DNA of 64,000 nucleotides from Deltaproteobacteria bacterium (GTDB lineage Bacteria; Myxococcota_A; UBA9160; UBA4427): positions 62,001 through 126,000 of the forward strand of contig JAJDAN010000011.1 in assembly GCA_029261855.1 (NCBI GenBank). The letters are read 5' to 3'. The first letter of the stretch is position 1; every line of letters begins with the position of its first letter. The position numbers and the translations under genes were made by a program. Below are positions 41,901-52,600 of this stretch, piece by piece. The notes beneath the pieces are model-generated. The model saw only the letters and a list, made by a program, of their open reading frames with translations. It was not told the origin of the DNA and made no database searches.

Positions 41901-43684
41901 GTGCGATCCGCCTGGGCGGCGATCAGCTCGTGGATGCACGAGTCGCTCGCGTAGTCGCTCGCCGTGTCGTTCCAGGCGCGCAGGACCCGGGCCTGCTCCT
42001 CTTCCGCCAACAGCGGAAGGCGGCTGATCTTCGCATCGCCGGGAGCACCGGCGAGCGAGGCGAGGAAGACCTCGAGATGACTCGCGAGGGCGTCGGCACC
42101 CGGACCATCGAGGGCGTGCTCTTCGAAGTGGATCTCGAGCGAGCTCGCATCGGGAGCGACGCGGAATCGCAGCTCCGAGCCGGGCGTCCACACCGCCGGC
42201 TCGCCCGCCTCGATCTCGATCGCCACGGCGGTGACGGCACCGGACGCGGCCAGCGGGTTCTGCGCGAGCACCGGCGTGCGACCGACCAGGTCCCGCTGCC
42301 AGGGGCCGCGCTTGCGGATCCCCGCGATCTCCTGGTCCATGGCCTCGAAGAACGACTCACGAGAGATCTCCGCAGGCTGTCGCACCAGCATCGGGACCGT
42401 CGCCGAGACCCAGGCTTCGGCGCCCTTCGCCGCCTCGACGAGGGAAGCGTCCCGGAACGCGACATGGAAGCGTTCCTGACCGCCCAGGCGACCGACATAG
42501 GCGGCCACTGCCGCCACGAGGGCATCCGCGCCGGAACCCGTTCCGCGCGGAAGATCTTCGGGGAGCTGTACCGACCGTGACGCGTAGGACGGCGCGTCGC
42601 TCTCGAGCCTGCGGTTCTGCAGGTAGGGCAGGTCGACGGGGTCGAGCCGTGACAGCCTCCGGTGCCAGAGCGACTCGCCCCGGGCGAGCACGCCCGCCCG
42701 CTCGTCCCGGGCAACCACCGCCGCATCGTCGGGGACGGCGAGCCGGGAGCCTTCGGCGATGCCCGCGCGCGCACAAAAGTCCTCGACCGTGAGGGGCGCG
42801 CCGCAGAGCTCGCTGAGCCCGGTGACCCAGAGATCTCCGGACGTCGTCGCCACGACGATGCGATGCGCATCCGCGGCCACGACCGTGCCCGGCGCGGGCG
42901 CCTCGGTCTCGGCGTCGGGATCCGGGTCGGCAACTGCCCGCCGCACGACGACGACCTCGTCGCCGCACGCGAGCTTCGCGACGGCGAGGGGATTCTCGTA
43001 GCGCTCCCCGAAGTCGAGGGCGCGAACCAGGGCTTCGAGCTCGGCCGCCGGCTTGCGGAAGTCCAGGAAGGCTGCGCCCGACGGGCGGTCGAAGCGACCG
43101 AAGTAGCTGCGGGCCGACAGGTCCTGGGCGACGGGCTGGGCGGTGCCGGATGCGAGCTTGCGGACGAGCTCGCCGAAGGCGTCGATTCCAGCCTGGAAGC
43201 ACTTGGTATTGAGGGTCAGCGAGGTCTCGTCCGGGCTGACCTCGAACAGGCGTTGCTCGTACACGCCGCCCTCGTCGACCTCTCCCCGCATCTCGTGAAA
43301 CGAAACACCGTACTCGGCCTCGCGGTTCATCAAGGCCCACGCGGGTGCGTTGAGCCCCGCGTAGCGCGGCAGCGGACCATCGTGGAAGTTGATCGCTTCG
43401 CGACGCGGGAGGTCCAGCACCTCCTGGGGAATCAACCGCAGGTTCGTGATGCTGAAGAGGTAGTCGAAGGAGTGATCCGCCAACTCGCTGGCGAGGTCGG
43501 CGTTCTTGGCGTCGGCGGCCAGGACCGGAAGCGCGTGCTGTCGGGACCAGCGATCGATGGCGGGATCGTCGGTCACGACGGCGACGATCTGATGGCCTTC
43601 CGCGAGCAGGATCTCTCCGCACTGGATCAACAGGGACTGCTCGCCCATGATCACGCAGCTGAAAGCGTTCTGGTTCTTCTCCAT
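38957..43684 (-). CDS. NRPS: formyltransferase - truncated C - A with embedded luciferase-like monooxygenase - PCP
   Basis: A 1575-residue single-module peptide synthetase. Residues 1-310 are a Fmt-type formyltransferase with triad N99, H101 and D137 (NFHDGPLPRY, GEVDEG). Residues 330-560 resemble the C-terminal lobe of a condensation domain with no HHxxxDG motif, so no condensation activity is expected. The adenylation core (575-800) has YTSGSTGRPKG and SFDIS (D778). It is interrupted at 811-1165 by an FMN-dependent luciferase-like monooxygenase of the MupA/Atu3671 type (WTPERHFHSFGGPYPNP, GISFAAGWQPNDFV). Adenylation then resumes (NMYGPTE, YRTGDLAR, NGKIDRKALP), and a carrier domain has the phosphopantetheine Ser S1506 in DLGGHS. 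There is no thioesterase. The ATG at 43684 has AGGGG 5 bases upstream. It likely loads, formylates and oxidises an amino acid. Confidence 0.88.
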   Translation of the reverse strand: MEKNQNAFSCVIMGEQSLLIQCGEILLAEGHQIVAVVTDDPAIDRWSRQHALPVLAADAKNADLASELADHSFDYLFSITNLRLIPQEVLDLPRREAINFHDGPLPRYAGLNAPAWALMNREAEYGVSFHEMRGEVDEGGVYEQRLFEVSPDETSLTLNTKCFQAGIDAFGELVRKLASGTAQPVAQDLSARSYFGRFDRPSGAAFLDFRKPAAELEALVRALDFGERYENPLAVAKLACGDEVVVVRRAVADPDPDAETEAPAPGTVVAADAHRIVVATTSGDLWVTGLSELCGAPLTVEDFCARAGIAEGSRLAVPDDAAVVARDERAGVLARGESLWHRRLSRLDPVDLPYLQNRRLESDAPSYASRSVQLPEDLPRGTGSGADALVAAVAAYVGRLGGQERFHVAFRDASLVEAAKGAEAWVSATVPMLVRQPAEISRESFFEAMDQEIAGIRKRGPWQRDLVGRTPVLAQNPLAASGAVTAVAIEIEAGEPAVWTPGSELRFRVAPDASSLEIHFEEHALDGPGADALASHLEVFLASLAGAPGDAKISRLPLLAEEEQARVLRAWNDTASDYASDSCIHELIAAQADRTPDAIAAVFLDRSLNYRELDERANQLAHHLRGRGVGPDSLVGIYTDRSLEMLVSMLGVHKAGGAYVPLDPVYPADRIALMIEDSHAGVVITQSHLEAQLPAHDAEVVLVDGHWSQIAGHPTTCPDVAVSPSNLAYVIYTSGSTGRPKGVMVEHRNVANFFAGMDQRVAHDTPGVWLAVTSLSFDISVLELLWTLARGFQVVLYADDAKRGVEISSTPIDFGLFMWGADDAQGNAKYELMLESAKFGDRHGFSSFWTPERHFHSFGGPYPNPAVTGAAIAAITERIGIRAGSCVSPLHHPIRIAEEWAVVDNLSKGRIGISFAAGWQPNDFVLRPENHKDAKGQMFRDIEMVQKLWRGESVEFQNPLGAQVATTTQPRPIQAELPFWVTTAGNPETFRMAGESGGNLLTHLLGQTLEELKQKIDLYREGRKSAGLDPATGVVTLMLHTLVGDDDEAVKEVAREPMKQYLSSAANLLKGFAWAFPAFTRPGGDDELPEIDLASLEPEELDAILEFAFERYYETSGLFGSVDTCLAQVEKVKGIGVDEIGCLIDYGVPTDLMLESLELLDQVREQANALASGSAGAGDEGVDYSLPAQVARHRVTHMQCTPSMARMLVLDRDTHPALGQIQHLMVGGEAFPVSLAHELDGLAGGTVTNMYGPTETTIWSSTERVAGKPDSISIGSPIANTQLYILDANLQPVPVGVAGELVIGGDGVVRGYHERPDLTADRFVADPFSARADARMYRTGDLARWRPDGSVEFIGRMDHQVKIRGYRIELGEIEARLGEQPDIETCVALVREDTPGDQRLVAYASVAPEAAGKPEPEVLRAALGASLPEFMIPSAFCFLDAFPLTPNGKIDRKALPAPEQLAPHTSVAYQAPENELELTIATVWQQVLKLDTVGTQDNFFDLGGHSLLVVQVHRQLRDQIERPLSLTDLYRFPTIRTLVRHLSSEDDAGASAEAAADRGERRRAALSRRRKRGRG

Positions 43685-43992
43685 CGATCCCCTACCCCGC
43701 GCTGGCCCCTGTTGATGCTCGCGCCGTGCTCTGTCGGACGTTCTAGCTGTCGTTCTGTCTGCCGTTCTGTGTTCGAGCGGTGCAAGTCCCGCGCCACGGA
43801 CTCTCTGGCGCCAGCCGGAACGCTCTCGCGCCACTCATCACGGGAAGAGCGTCCGGTGCGGGGCAGCGGGCTACGCAGCCGCTTGCGATTCGCCCCGGAC
43901 TGCCGTGAGGCAGGGGTGGTGCGCTACCGACATGTGCACCTCGGATGGCCACGTGCGCGTATCTCCTTCACTCTCTCGTTCGAAGATTGCAC
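43685..43992. other. 308-bp gap inside the biosynthetic cluster
   Basis: The gap lies between the stand-alone adenylation gene and the NRPS start. The longest minus-strand frame (43743-43952, GTG start with AAGGAG 11 bases upstream) would give 69 residues, Pro/Arg-rich with no recognised domain; it lacks the NxExQxS and Trp signature of MbtH proteins. I call no gene. The region may carry a promoter for the NRPS; a short repeated GTTCTGT motif is visible near 43750-43775. Confidence 0.5.
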
Positions 43993-45603
43993 TCATGCTT
44001 TAGCCGCTGCCAGGATCTCGAGCAGCGCCTTGCGGTCCACCTTGCCGTTCGGGTTGAGCGGCAGCTCCGCGAGACAACGGACCTCCCGAGGCGCCATGTA
44101 GTTCGGCAGGCGTGCGCGTGCGCGTTCCTGGATACCCGTCGTATCGAGGTCGCCGGCCTGGACGAACGCCACCACGCCCTCGGCGCTTCCGGCTCCCGTG
44201 CGGGGCCAACCGAGCGCGATGGCGACGTCGACCCCGGCCTCCTCGCGAACCACCGACTCGATCTCGCCCAGCTCGACCCGGTAGCCCTGGATCTTGATCT
44301 GGTTGTCGACGCGACCGAGATAGACCATGGGCGCGGCACCGTCTGATCGCCGCACGCGGTCACCCGTACGATAGAAGGTGCACTCCCGCCCAGGCGGCAC
44401 CACGAACGCCGCAGCGGTCTTCTCGGGATCGTCGAGATAGCCCGGCGTCAGCTGCGGACCGGTCATCAGCAGCTCGCCCGTCTCGCCCGGCGCCACCTCG
44501 CGCAGCTCCTCATCGACCACGAGCACTTCCATGCCCGGATACGGATCGCCGATGGGCACGACGCCCAGCTCGCACTCGGCGGGAGACCTTTCCGGGTCCC
44601 AGCGATACAGCGTACAGGCGATGGTGAGCTCGGTGGGCCCGTAGAGGTTCTCCACCGTTGAAGCCGGGGCCGCCGCCGCGAATGCCTCGACCACCTCGAC
44701 CGGCAGCGCCTCGCCGCAGAAGAGACTGAAGCGCAGGCTCGGGTAGAGCCCCGGCTTGAGCATCCGCAGTCGCTTCATCAAGACTCCCGTCGACGGCACC
44801 GAGAACCAGATCGTCAGGTGCGACTGCTCGACGTACTTCTGGGGGAGCATCTTCTGGGCCTGGGTCGGAACGCACAGGCAGGCACCCCGTTCCCAGGCGA
44901 CGAACATGTCGAAGACCGACAGATCGAAGGTGAGGTCGAAGGTCTGGGAGAAGCGGTCGTTCTCGTCGATCTGGTAGCGCTCCACCATGGCATCGACGAA
45001 GGCGACGACGTTGCGGTGAGCGACCTTCACGCCCTTCGGAATGCCGGTGCTCCCGGAGGTGAAGAGCAGGTAGGCGACGGCATCCTCGTCCACGGGCGCC
45101 GACTCCCAGGCGGCGGCGGGCAGCAGGGCGTCTCGGCCGAGCAGCGTGTGCTGCGGCAAGGACTTGGCGAGATCCGAGACGTCGTCCTCGTCGGGCAGCA
45201 ACAGCAGCAGCGAAACGGGGAAGTCGCGGACCACGTCCTCGAGATGGCGCAGGCCGTGGGCATCGACGATCAGGGCGCGACAGCCCGACCGCTCGAGCAT
45301 CTGGCGGGTCCGGTCCACGGGAAAGCCGGGATTGAGCGGAACGTAGCCGTGGCCGCGCAGCAGCGATGCGAGCACCCCGGCGAAGACACAGCTCGAACGC
45401 TGTCCGAAGACGGCGGTCAGGGGCGCGGCGGCTTCGCCTGCGTCGTGCTTGGCGAGCGTCGCTGCCAGGGACGCGGCACGGTCCCGCAGCGCCGCGTACG
45501 ACACGGTCTCGCCGTCCACCTCGAGGGCGGGACGTTGCGGGAAGCGCTCGGCGGACGCGAGAAAGCCCGCGCGGAGGGTTCGGGTGGCGTCCGGGACGCG
45601 CAT
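43993..45603 (-). CDS. Stand-alone amino-acid adenylation enzyme (DltA-like)
   Basis: A 536-residue ANL-superfamily ligase without a carrier domain. The motifs are LLFTSGSTGIPKG (A3), FDLTFDLSVFD (A4, with the amino-group-binding Asp), FCGEALP, NLYGPTE (A5), YRTGDRV (A7), NQIKIQGYRVELGE (A8) and NPNGKVDRKALL (A10 Lys). FCGExLP and YGPTExTIACT are close to D-alanine-carrier ligase DltA and other free-standing A domains. It probably activates an amino acid and loads it in trans onto a carrier, perhaps for N-oxygenation by the adjacent AurF-like enzyme. The ATG at 45603 overlaps the AurF-like stop by one base (TGATG). Confidence 0.9.
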   Translation of the reverse strand: MRVPDATRTLRAGFLASAERFPQRPALEVDGETVSYAALRDRAASLAATLAKHDAGEAAAPLTAVFGQRSSCVFAGVLASLLRGHGYVPLNPGFPVDRTRQMLERSGCRALIVDAHGLRHLEDVVRDFPVSLLLLLPDEDDVSDLAKSLPQHTLLGRDALLPAAAWESAPVDEDAVAYLLFTSGSTGIPKGVKVAHRNVVAFVDAMVERYQIDENDRFSQTFDLTFDLSVFDMFVAWERGACLCVPTQAQKMLPQKYVEQSHLTIWFSVPSTGVLMKRLRMLKPGLYPSLRFSLFCGEALPVEVVEAFAAAAPASTVENLYGPTELTIACTLYRWDPERSPAECELGVVPIGDPYPGMEVLVVDEELREVAPGETGELLMTGPQLTPGYLDDPEKTAAAFVVPPGRECTFYRTGDRVRRSDGAAPMVYLGRVDNQIKIQGYRVELGEIESVVREEAGVDVAIALGWPRTGAGSAEGVVAFVQAGDLDTTGIQERARARLPNYMAPREVRCLAELPLNPNGKVDRKALLEILAAAKA

Positions 45604-46469
45604 CAGAGCGCGGGCGCCTCGTCCAGCAGGTTCACGTCGACGAAGTAGTCGACGACCTTCTTCGACACCCGCTCGCGCATCTCGCGGCACGCGGGGTGTG
45701 CCAGCGCCATCTTTCGGACGCCGTATGCGTCCTCGACGCCAGCGTCCTTGTAGACCGCCGGGTTGTAGAAGTCACCCCAGCACGACGCCAGGTAGGCGGC
45801 GAGCCACTTCTGGAAGACCGCGCGCTCGTCGTCGTTCCAACCCGCGAGGTGCTGCTCGGCCAGCTCGCTGAGCCATTCGCGACCAAAGGCCAGGTGCCGC
45901 GCCTCGTCGACGTGGTGGACCTTGTTGATCTTCGCAACCAGGGGATTGATCCGCGTGTCACCCATCATGGCGAGGTTGTAGTAGTCCCCGAGCTCTTCGA
46001 CGATGAGCACCTTGCAGAAGAAGGCGATGTCTTCCTCGCCCTTCGCGTATTCGCGGGGCAGCAGGATCTTCTTCTCGGGGTACACCTTGCCAGCGTACTT
46101 GTTGCAGAAGGTCGAGAACATGATCATGTGCTTGTTCTCTTCGTCGACGAAGTGATGCAGGTACTCGGTAACCGCGCCCAGGCTGGCCTTGCGGTACATG
46201 CGATTCGTCATCCCCTCGATGAGCGGTCGCTCGCCGAGCAGCACGAAGCTGAAGAAGTTGACGATCTCGTAGAAGCTGAGCCGCTTCTGCTCGGTCTCCG
46301 ACAGGGAGGCCCAGGCGTCCGTGCCGTAGATGGAGACGAGTTCGGGCGCCATGTACCACTCGGCGTCTGGGGTCAGGGATTCGGGCCAGTCGAAGGCCGA
46401 ATAGACGTCCCAGGCCTTGCGGACCGAGGCGTCGCTGAGTCGAACTGCCAGCTCTGCCGCTGTTGCCAT
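45603..46469 (-). CDS. AurF-like non-heme di-iron N-oxygenase
   Basis: A 288-residue enzyme of the AurF/CmlI family (para-aminobenzoate N-oxygenase type), which oxidises amines to hydroxylamine, nitroso, nitro or diazeniumdiolate-precursor products using O2. Di-iron ligands are visible: E111 and H114 in DEENKH, VEELGD near 157-162, and H185/H186, E189 and H192 in HHVDEARH. GERPLIEG near 79-86 supplies a further Glu. Length is close to the family norm of about 300. The ATG at 46469 has GGAG 8 bases upstream. It is translationally coupled to the stand-alone adenylation gene. Relatives with an adjacent NRPS include PvfB of the Pseudomonas virulence factor pathway. Confidence 0.85.
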   Translation of the reverse strand: MATAAELAVRLSDASVRKAWDVYSAFDWPESLTPDAEWYMAPELVSIYGTDAWASLSETEQKRLSFYEIVNFFSFVLLGERPLIEGMTNRMYRKASLGAVTEYLHHFVDEENKHMIMFSTFCNKYAGKVYPEKKILLPREYAKGEEDIAFFCKVLIVEELGDYYNLAMMGDTRINPLVAKINKVHHVDEARHLAFGREWLSELAEQHLAGWNDDERAVFQKWLAAYLASCWGDFYNPAVYKDAGVEDAYGVRKMALAHPACREMRERVSKKVVDYFVDVNLLDEAPAL

Positions 46470-46633
46470 CACCCTGCTCCTGCTGCTCCCTGCTCTAGTG
46501 GTAGTGCCGCCATCGACCCGTCGGGTTGCGCCGAAATCCATTGAAATCACCGACTTGGGTGGCCTTCGGCGCACCCGCCGGCAGCCGGGGCGCAGCTATT
46601 GAGTTGCATAGCCCGACGAGACACACAAGCGGG

Positions 46634-49600
46634 TCAGTCATCCACATCCCCCGGGGCCGTCGGGGCGGCGGATCGGGACCGCGCCTCCGCCTCTGCGATG
46701 CAGGCGCTCAGCTGTCGCGCCATCACCCGGACGTTCGGCTCGAGCACCATCGAGTCGTGGTTGCCGGGCATCTCGTAGACGTCGATGCCCTCACCCCACT
46801 GGCCGAAGCCGTTGTCGTGCCAGACCCACTCCTTGGCGCTGTCGACGACGCGGTCGCCGCCGAGCGGATACGCTCGGTCGAGCTTCGGGCGGAACAGCAC
46901 CAGGCGGCCCGGGAACTTTCGCATCTGGTAGCGCGGCAGCGCCGCGAGGAAGGCCGCCTCGATCGCCTTGTTGTGGAACTGATCCTCGGTATGGCCCGCG
47001 TCGTCGGGAGTCTCGAAGCGCGCCTGGATCTGCTCGATCTGCCATCGCATCCGATTGCGCGCCCAGTCGATCGCGTAGCCGGGTCCGCGGCTCTTCAAGC
47101 GCTGCCACTGGATCTTCGCCCGGTCGATCTTCTTGAGCGGCGGGGTCTGGGGCAGACGCGAATCGAGCAGCAGCAGCAGCCCGACCTCCTCGCCGGCAGC
47201 CCGCAGCTGGTGGGCGATCTCGAAGGCCGTCAGGCCACCTCCCGAGAAGCCCCCCACGTAGTAGGGACCTTCGGGCTGGACGCTGCGCATTTCGGCGACG
47301 TACGCCTCGGCCATTTCTTCGAAGGTCTCGTGGGGCGGCTCGTCCCCATAGAGGCCGCGTGCCTGGAGGCCATAGAACGGACGGTCGCCACCCACGAGGT
47401 TCGCTAGGTGACGCAGGTTGAGGACGTTTCCGAACATGCCAGCCACCAGGAAGAAGGGCGTCCGCGGTCCGCCCTCCCCTGCGTGCATGGCCACGAGATG
47501 CTTGTAGCGGGTGCGCCGGGTCTCGCTCGCCGGCGCCGCTTCACCGGACGCAGTGGCCGCGTCGTCGCCGATGGCCTCGCGGATCAGATCGGCGCAGCCT
47601 TCGATGGTCGGCGCCTCGAACAGCACCGAGATCGGGAACTCCGCGCGATAGGCCTTCTTGATCATTGCGAAGAGCCGGACGGCGATCAGCGAGTGCCCGC
47701 CCAGATCGAAGAAGCTGTCGCACACCCCCAGCTCGTCGACCCCGAGCAGGTCCTCCCAGTAGCCCACCAGGGTGCGCTCGATCTCGTCGCGGGGTGCGAC
47801 GTACTCGCTGTCGAGGTCTGGACGCTCGAAGCGCGTCGCCGAGTCGCTGTTGGCGTCCGTCGCGAGATCGAGCTGTCGGATCAGGGCATGCAGGTCGAGA
47901 GACGAGACCGCCACCTGGGGATGTCGTCCGCCGGCGATCACGCGGGCCAGTGCCTCCGAGCCCTCGTCGGGACGGATGCCCCGCTCGTAGTTGCGCCGCA
48001 GGCGTAGCTCCGAAGGCGACACGTCCCGGGGATCGCCGGCCCCGAGCACGGCCTCGAACTCCACGTCTGCCCGGGTCGGGCCGCTGGTGACGCCGAAGTC
48101 GATGGACTCGGCGAGCCGGTGGATGGTGAATTCCTCGATCTCGAGCAGCACGCGTCCGCTCTCGTCACAGATGGTCACGTCGAAGACGGCGAAGTCGGAA
48201 TCGGCGCGGTTCTCCGCGTGGTTGCGGACCCAGCTGTAGACGCGACGGGGCAATGCGTCGTGCACGACGAAGCGGCCGTAGGAGACGGGCACCCACAGGG
48301 CGTCGGCGCCGACGTAGCCGTCGATGAGGTCCATCGCATAGCCGGTCGCATAGTCGAGCAAGGCCGGGTGCAGGCCGTAGTCGTCGAGATCGTCTTCGAA
48401 GGCTTCGGGCAGCTCGAGGCGCGCGAGCGCCTCTCCCATTCCGTCCTTGCCGTAGAGCACCTGCTGCAGCACGCGCCAGCGCGGGCCGAAGCGGACGTGG
48501 TTCTCCTGGCCGGACTTCAGCCCGCTCGGATCGAGCTCCGAGCGGCTGTACTGACAGCGGGCATCGATGGCCGCCAGGTCGATGGCCTGCGGCGGCTCCA
48601 CGTGTCCGAACTCGATGCTCGCCTGGGCGTTCAGCTCCCAGGCCGCCCGGCCCTCGAGCTCGCACCCCGTCCGCACCTCGAAGCGATAGCCCTGGGCGCT
48701 CGCGCTCAACATGACGCGCACGTCGCGCGTCTCGCCGTCGGGCACGTACAACGGGCGCAGGAAGTACAGGTCGCGGATCTCGAAGGCGCCGGTCTCGCCG
48801 TATTCCGCCAGGGCGGCGCGGGCGAGCTCCGGATAACCGGTGCCGGGAAGCAGCGCGTGTCCGGACCGCGTGCGGTGCTCGTTCAGCACCCAGTCCTGCT
48901 CGGGCGTATAGCGCTTGCCGAAGACGGTTCGTCCGTGGCCATCCTTCTCGCGGGTTTCGAAGAGCGGATGCCGGGGGGCCTTCATCGCGGCTTCGCTGGC
49001 CAACGCCCCACCCGTGTCGGCGCCGCCGAAGCTCTCGGCCGCCATCCCGACGTCGTTCCAGATCCCCCAGTTGACGGAGATCGCCCGCACGGACGTCCCC
49101 TCGCGGCCGTGCGCGTAGGCGTCGAGGAAGGCGTTGGCCCCCGCGTAGTCGATCTGGCCGGCCGGCGCGGCAATCGCGCTCGTCGAGGAGAACAGCACGA
49201 TCAGCTCGACGCCTGCTTCTTCGAGCAGCGAATCGAGCACCACGGTTCCGTGCACCTTGGGACCGAACACGTCCTCGACGTCGGACTCGAGCTTGAGCTG
49301 CATCAGCTCGTCCTTGACGACGCCGGCCGTGTGGATGACGCCGTGGATCTCACCGAAATGGTCGCGCGCAGTCCGGAACACGTCACGCATCTGGTCGTAG
49401 TTGGTGACGTCGGCAGCCACTACCAACACGTCGGCGCCCGCGCGCTCGAGCTCCTGCACCTTGCGGATGCGCCGCCCGACGGCGTCGTTTCCGCCGCGAC
49501 TACGGAGCCAGTCCTCCCACTCGTCCCGCTCGGGCAGTGGAGTGCGTCCGACCAGCACGAGCTTCGCCTTGAGGTCCCGGGCCAGGCGCTCGGCCATGGT

Positions 49601-52600
49601 CAGACCCAGGCCACCGAGTCCGCCGGTGATCAGGTAGGTTCCGCCTTCCCGCAGGCCCGTGGCATCCGCGGCGACCGGCGCGAGGGGCTCCGGCTGGAAG
49701 CGACGCACGTAGCGCAGTACCCCAGGCAGGGGTGCGGACTGAGACGCGGACTGGGCTCCGGACTGGGCTCCGGACTGGGCTCCGGACTGGGCTCCGGAAG
49801 AGACGGAGCGATAGGCGACGACCTCGCAGGCGGGTTCGCCCAGCAACTCGTCCTCGAGCGCAGCAGCGACCGAGTCGAGGGTCACCGGGGCCGTCTCCGG
49901 ACGCGAGCGGAGGCTCGTCAGCAGTCCGGTCAGCGTGTTCTCCGGACGCCCGGGCAGGCTGACGTCGACACTGCGACAGGTGACTCCGGGAAGCTCTCGC
50001 GGGATCACCTGCACCGGCCCGAGCACGGTGGCCTTCTCCGGGTGCGGCAACGGTTCGCCGGCGATCACCCGCTGCATGCCGTTGGCGACGACGTCGATGT
50101 GCAGCGGCGTCGGGACGTTCTCGTCACCGAGTGCCTGAGCCAGGAAGAACAAGCTGTAGAAGCCGTCCTGGAGGTTCTGGTGGAAGAAGCTCGAGCCCGG
50201 TCGGAAGCGTTCGCGGTCGGTCACCAACCACAGGTGCGCGATGCGACTCGGCACCTTGCCCGTGGCCACGAGATCCTGGACCAGGGCGTCGTAGCCCTCG
50301 CGTCCGCGTTCGGGCGCAAGCGTGTAGTTGAGCTCGTCCTTCTGCAGGTACGCGTCGCCGCTCTCGACGCAGACCACGGTGTGGCCCCCTGCCGCGAGCC
50401 GCTTGCGGAGCCTGCGCCCCACCCCGGCCTGATCCATGAAGAGCAGCCAGGTCAGGGGCTCACCCGCCGCGCGCTCCACCGCAACGGACTCCCAGACGGG
50501 CACCTGCCCCCAGTCGCGCAGGTCTGCGAGGCGTTCGAGATTGGTCAGGTCCTCGCCGGCCGCGACCGGGGCCGTCGGTTCGATGAAGTAGCGCTGGTGC
50601 GACCAGGCATAGGTCGGCAGCGGCACGCGCTTGCGGGTCTCCCCCTCGCGCAGGCGGCCGAGATCGACGTCCAGACCGGACGCCCAGCAACGACCGAGGC
50701 TCGCCAGGAAGAAGGCCGAGTCGCTGATGGGATCGTCGCGGTGACGCATGCTCGGGATGACGTTCACGTCCTGGCGAGCGCTCGGGTGCTGCTTCGCGAA
50801 GGAGCAGAGCGCCTGGCCGGGACCGATCTCGATCAGCACGCGTCCCGGCTTCTCGAGCAGGGCCGCCACCCCGTCGGCGAAGAACACCGTGTGTCGCAGG
50901 TGGTCGACCCAGTAGCCGGGGTCCGTCGCCTGCTCGTCGGTGATCAGCTTGCCGGTGCGATTCGACACGAAGGGAATCTTCGGCGGATGCAGCGAGACGC
51001 TCTCGAGGAAGCCGCGGAACTCCGCCAGGATGGGCTCGAACATCCGCGAGTGACCCGCCACCGGCACCGGCAGCCGCCGGTAGTCGACGTCGCGGTCCGC
51101 GAGGGTTCGCTCGAGGGCTTCGACGGCGTCCACGGCACCCGAGGCCACGCACAGCTGGGGCGTATTGATGATCGCGAGATCGATGTCGCCCTGGAGCAAC
51201 GGCTTGAGCTGGTCGGGCGACAACGCGACGCTGGTCATGGCACCGGCGGGGGCGCGCGTGGTCAGCACACCCCGCAGGATCATCAGGTCGAGGGTGTCCT
51301 CGTAGGACAGCACGCCGGCCACACAGGCGGCTGCGTTCTCGCCCATGCTGTGGCCGATCATGACCTCCGGCTCGAAGCCCCAGGACTTCCAGAGCTCGAA
51401 GAGCGCCATCTCGAGCACGAAGATCGCGGGTAGCTGACGCGCGGTGATCTCGAGCTCCGCCGCCGCGGCTTCCAGGTCGTCCGCCGCCGGGAAGAACAGG
51501 CTGCGGAAGTCCTTGCCGGTCTTCTGCTCGAGCAGCGCGATGCCGCGGTCGAGGTGCTCCCGGAAGACGGGCTCCTTCGCGTACAGCTCGGACGACATGC
51601 CCGGGTACTGCGTGCCGGCGCCCGAGAACATGAACGCCACCGAGGGCGTCGCCTCGGGGACCGCATGGCCGAAAACCCGGCGCGGGTTTCCGCTTTCGAG
51701 GGCTTCGATGGCCTCGTCGCGGCTTGCGACAGCCAGGACACGGCGGCGGTCGAAGGCGCGGCGCCCCACGTCGAGGGTGTAGGCGACGTCGGCAAGAGGC
51801 GTTTCCGGGTGGTCGCGCAACCACGCGGCCAACTGCTTCGCATTGCCGTCGAGCGCCTTGGCGTTGCGCGCGGACAGCATCAGCAGCTGGTGCGGGTTGT
51901 CGGACTCCCGGGTGGCGACAGGCGCGGGAGCTTCCTCGAGCACCACGTGGGCGTTGGTCCCGCCGACACCCAACGAATTGACCGCCGCGCGCCGCGGCGT
52001 CGCCTTGCGGGGCCACGGCTGGAGAGCGTCGTTGATGACGAAGGGCGACGCTGCGAAGTCGATCACCGGGTTCGGCGACTCGTAGCCGAGGGTCGGCGCG
52101 ATCTGCTCGTTCTCGAGGCACAGCGATGCCTTGATGAGCCCCGCCACGCCGGCGGCGGTGTCGAGATGCCCGATGTTCGACTTGACCGACGCGAGCCGGC
52201 AGAAACCGGTGGCATCGGTGTGCTGGCGGAAGGCCTGGGTGAGCGCCTCGACCTCGATGGGGTCGCCCATGTAGGTGCCGGTGCCGTGGCACTCGATGTA
52301 GCCGATGGTGGCGGGGTCGACGCCGGACACCGCGTACGCCTCGGCCATGGCAGCCGCCTGGCCGTCGACGCTGGGCGCCAGGTAGCCGACCTTGCCCCCG
52401 CCGTCGTTGTTGACCGCGGAGCCGCGGACCACTGCGTAGATGTGGTCGCCGTCTTCGAGCGCGTCTTCGAGGCGGCGCAGCACCACGACACCCACGCCGC
52501 TGGTGAGCACCGTGCCCTGGGCACGGTGATCGAAGGCGTGGCAATGCCCGTCCGGGGACAGCACCTCGCCTTCCTTGTAGACGTAGCCCCGGTTGTGGGG

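Noticed and set aside
38915-42580. Long open frame opposite the NRPS gene
   Set aside because: It is a GC-rich antisense shadow of the NRPS frame; the NRPS strand carries all recognisable domains.
43743-43952. Small 69-codon frame between the adenylation and NRPS genes as an MbtH-like protein
   Set aside because: Size fits, but the NxExQxS and conserved Trp residues of MbtH are absent and the composition is Pro/Arg-rich without a fold pattern.
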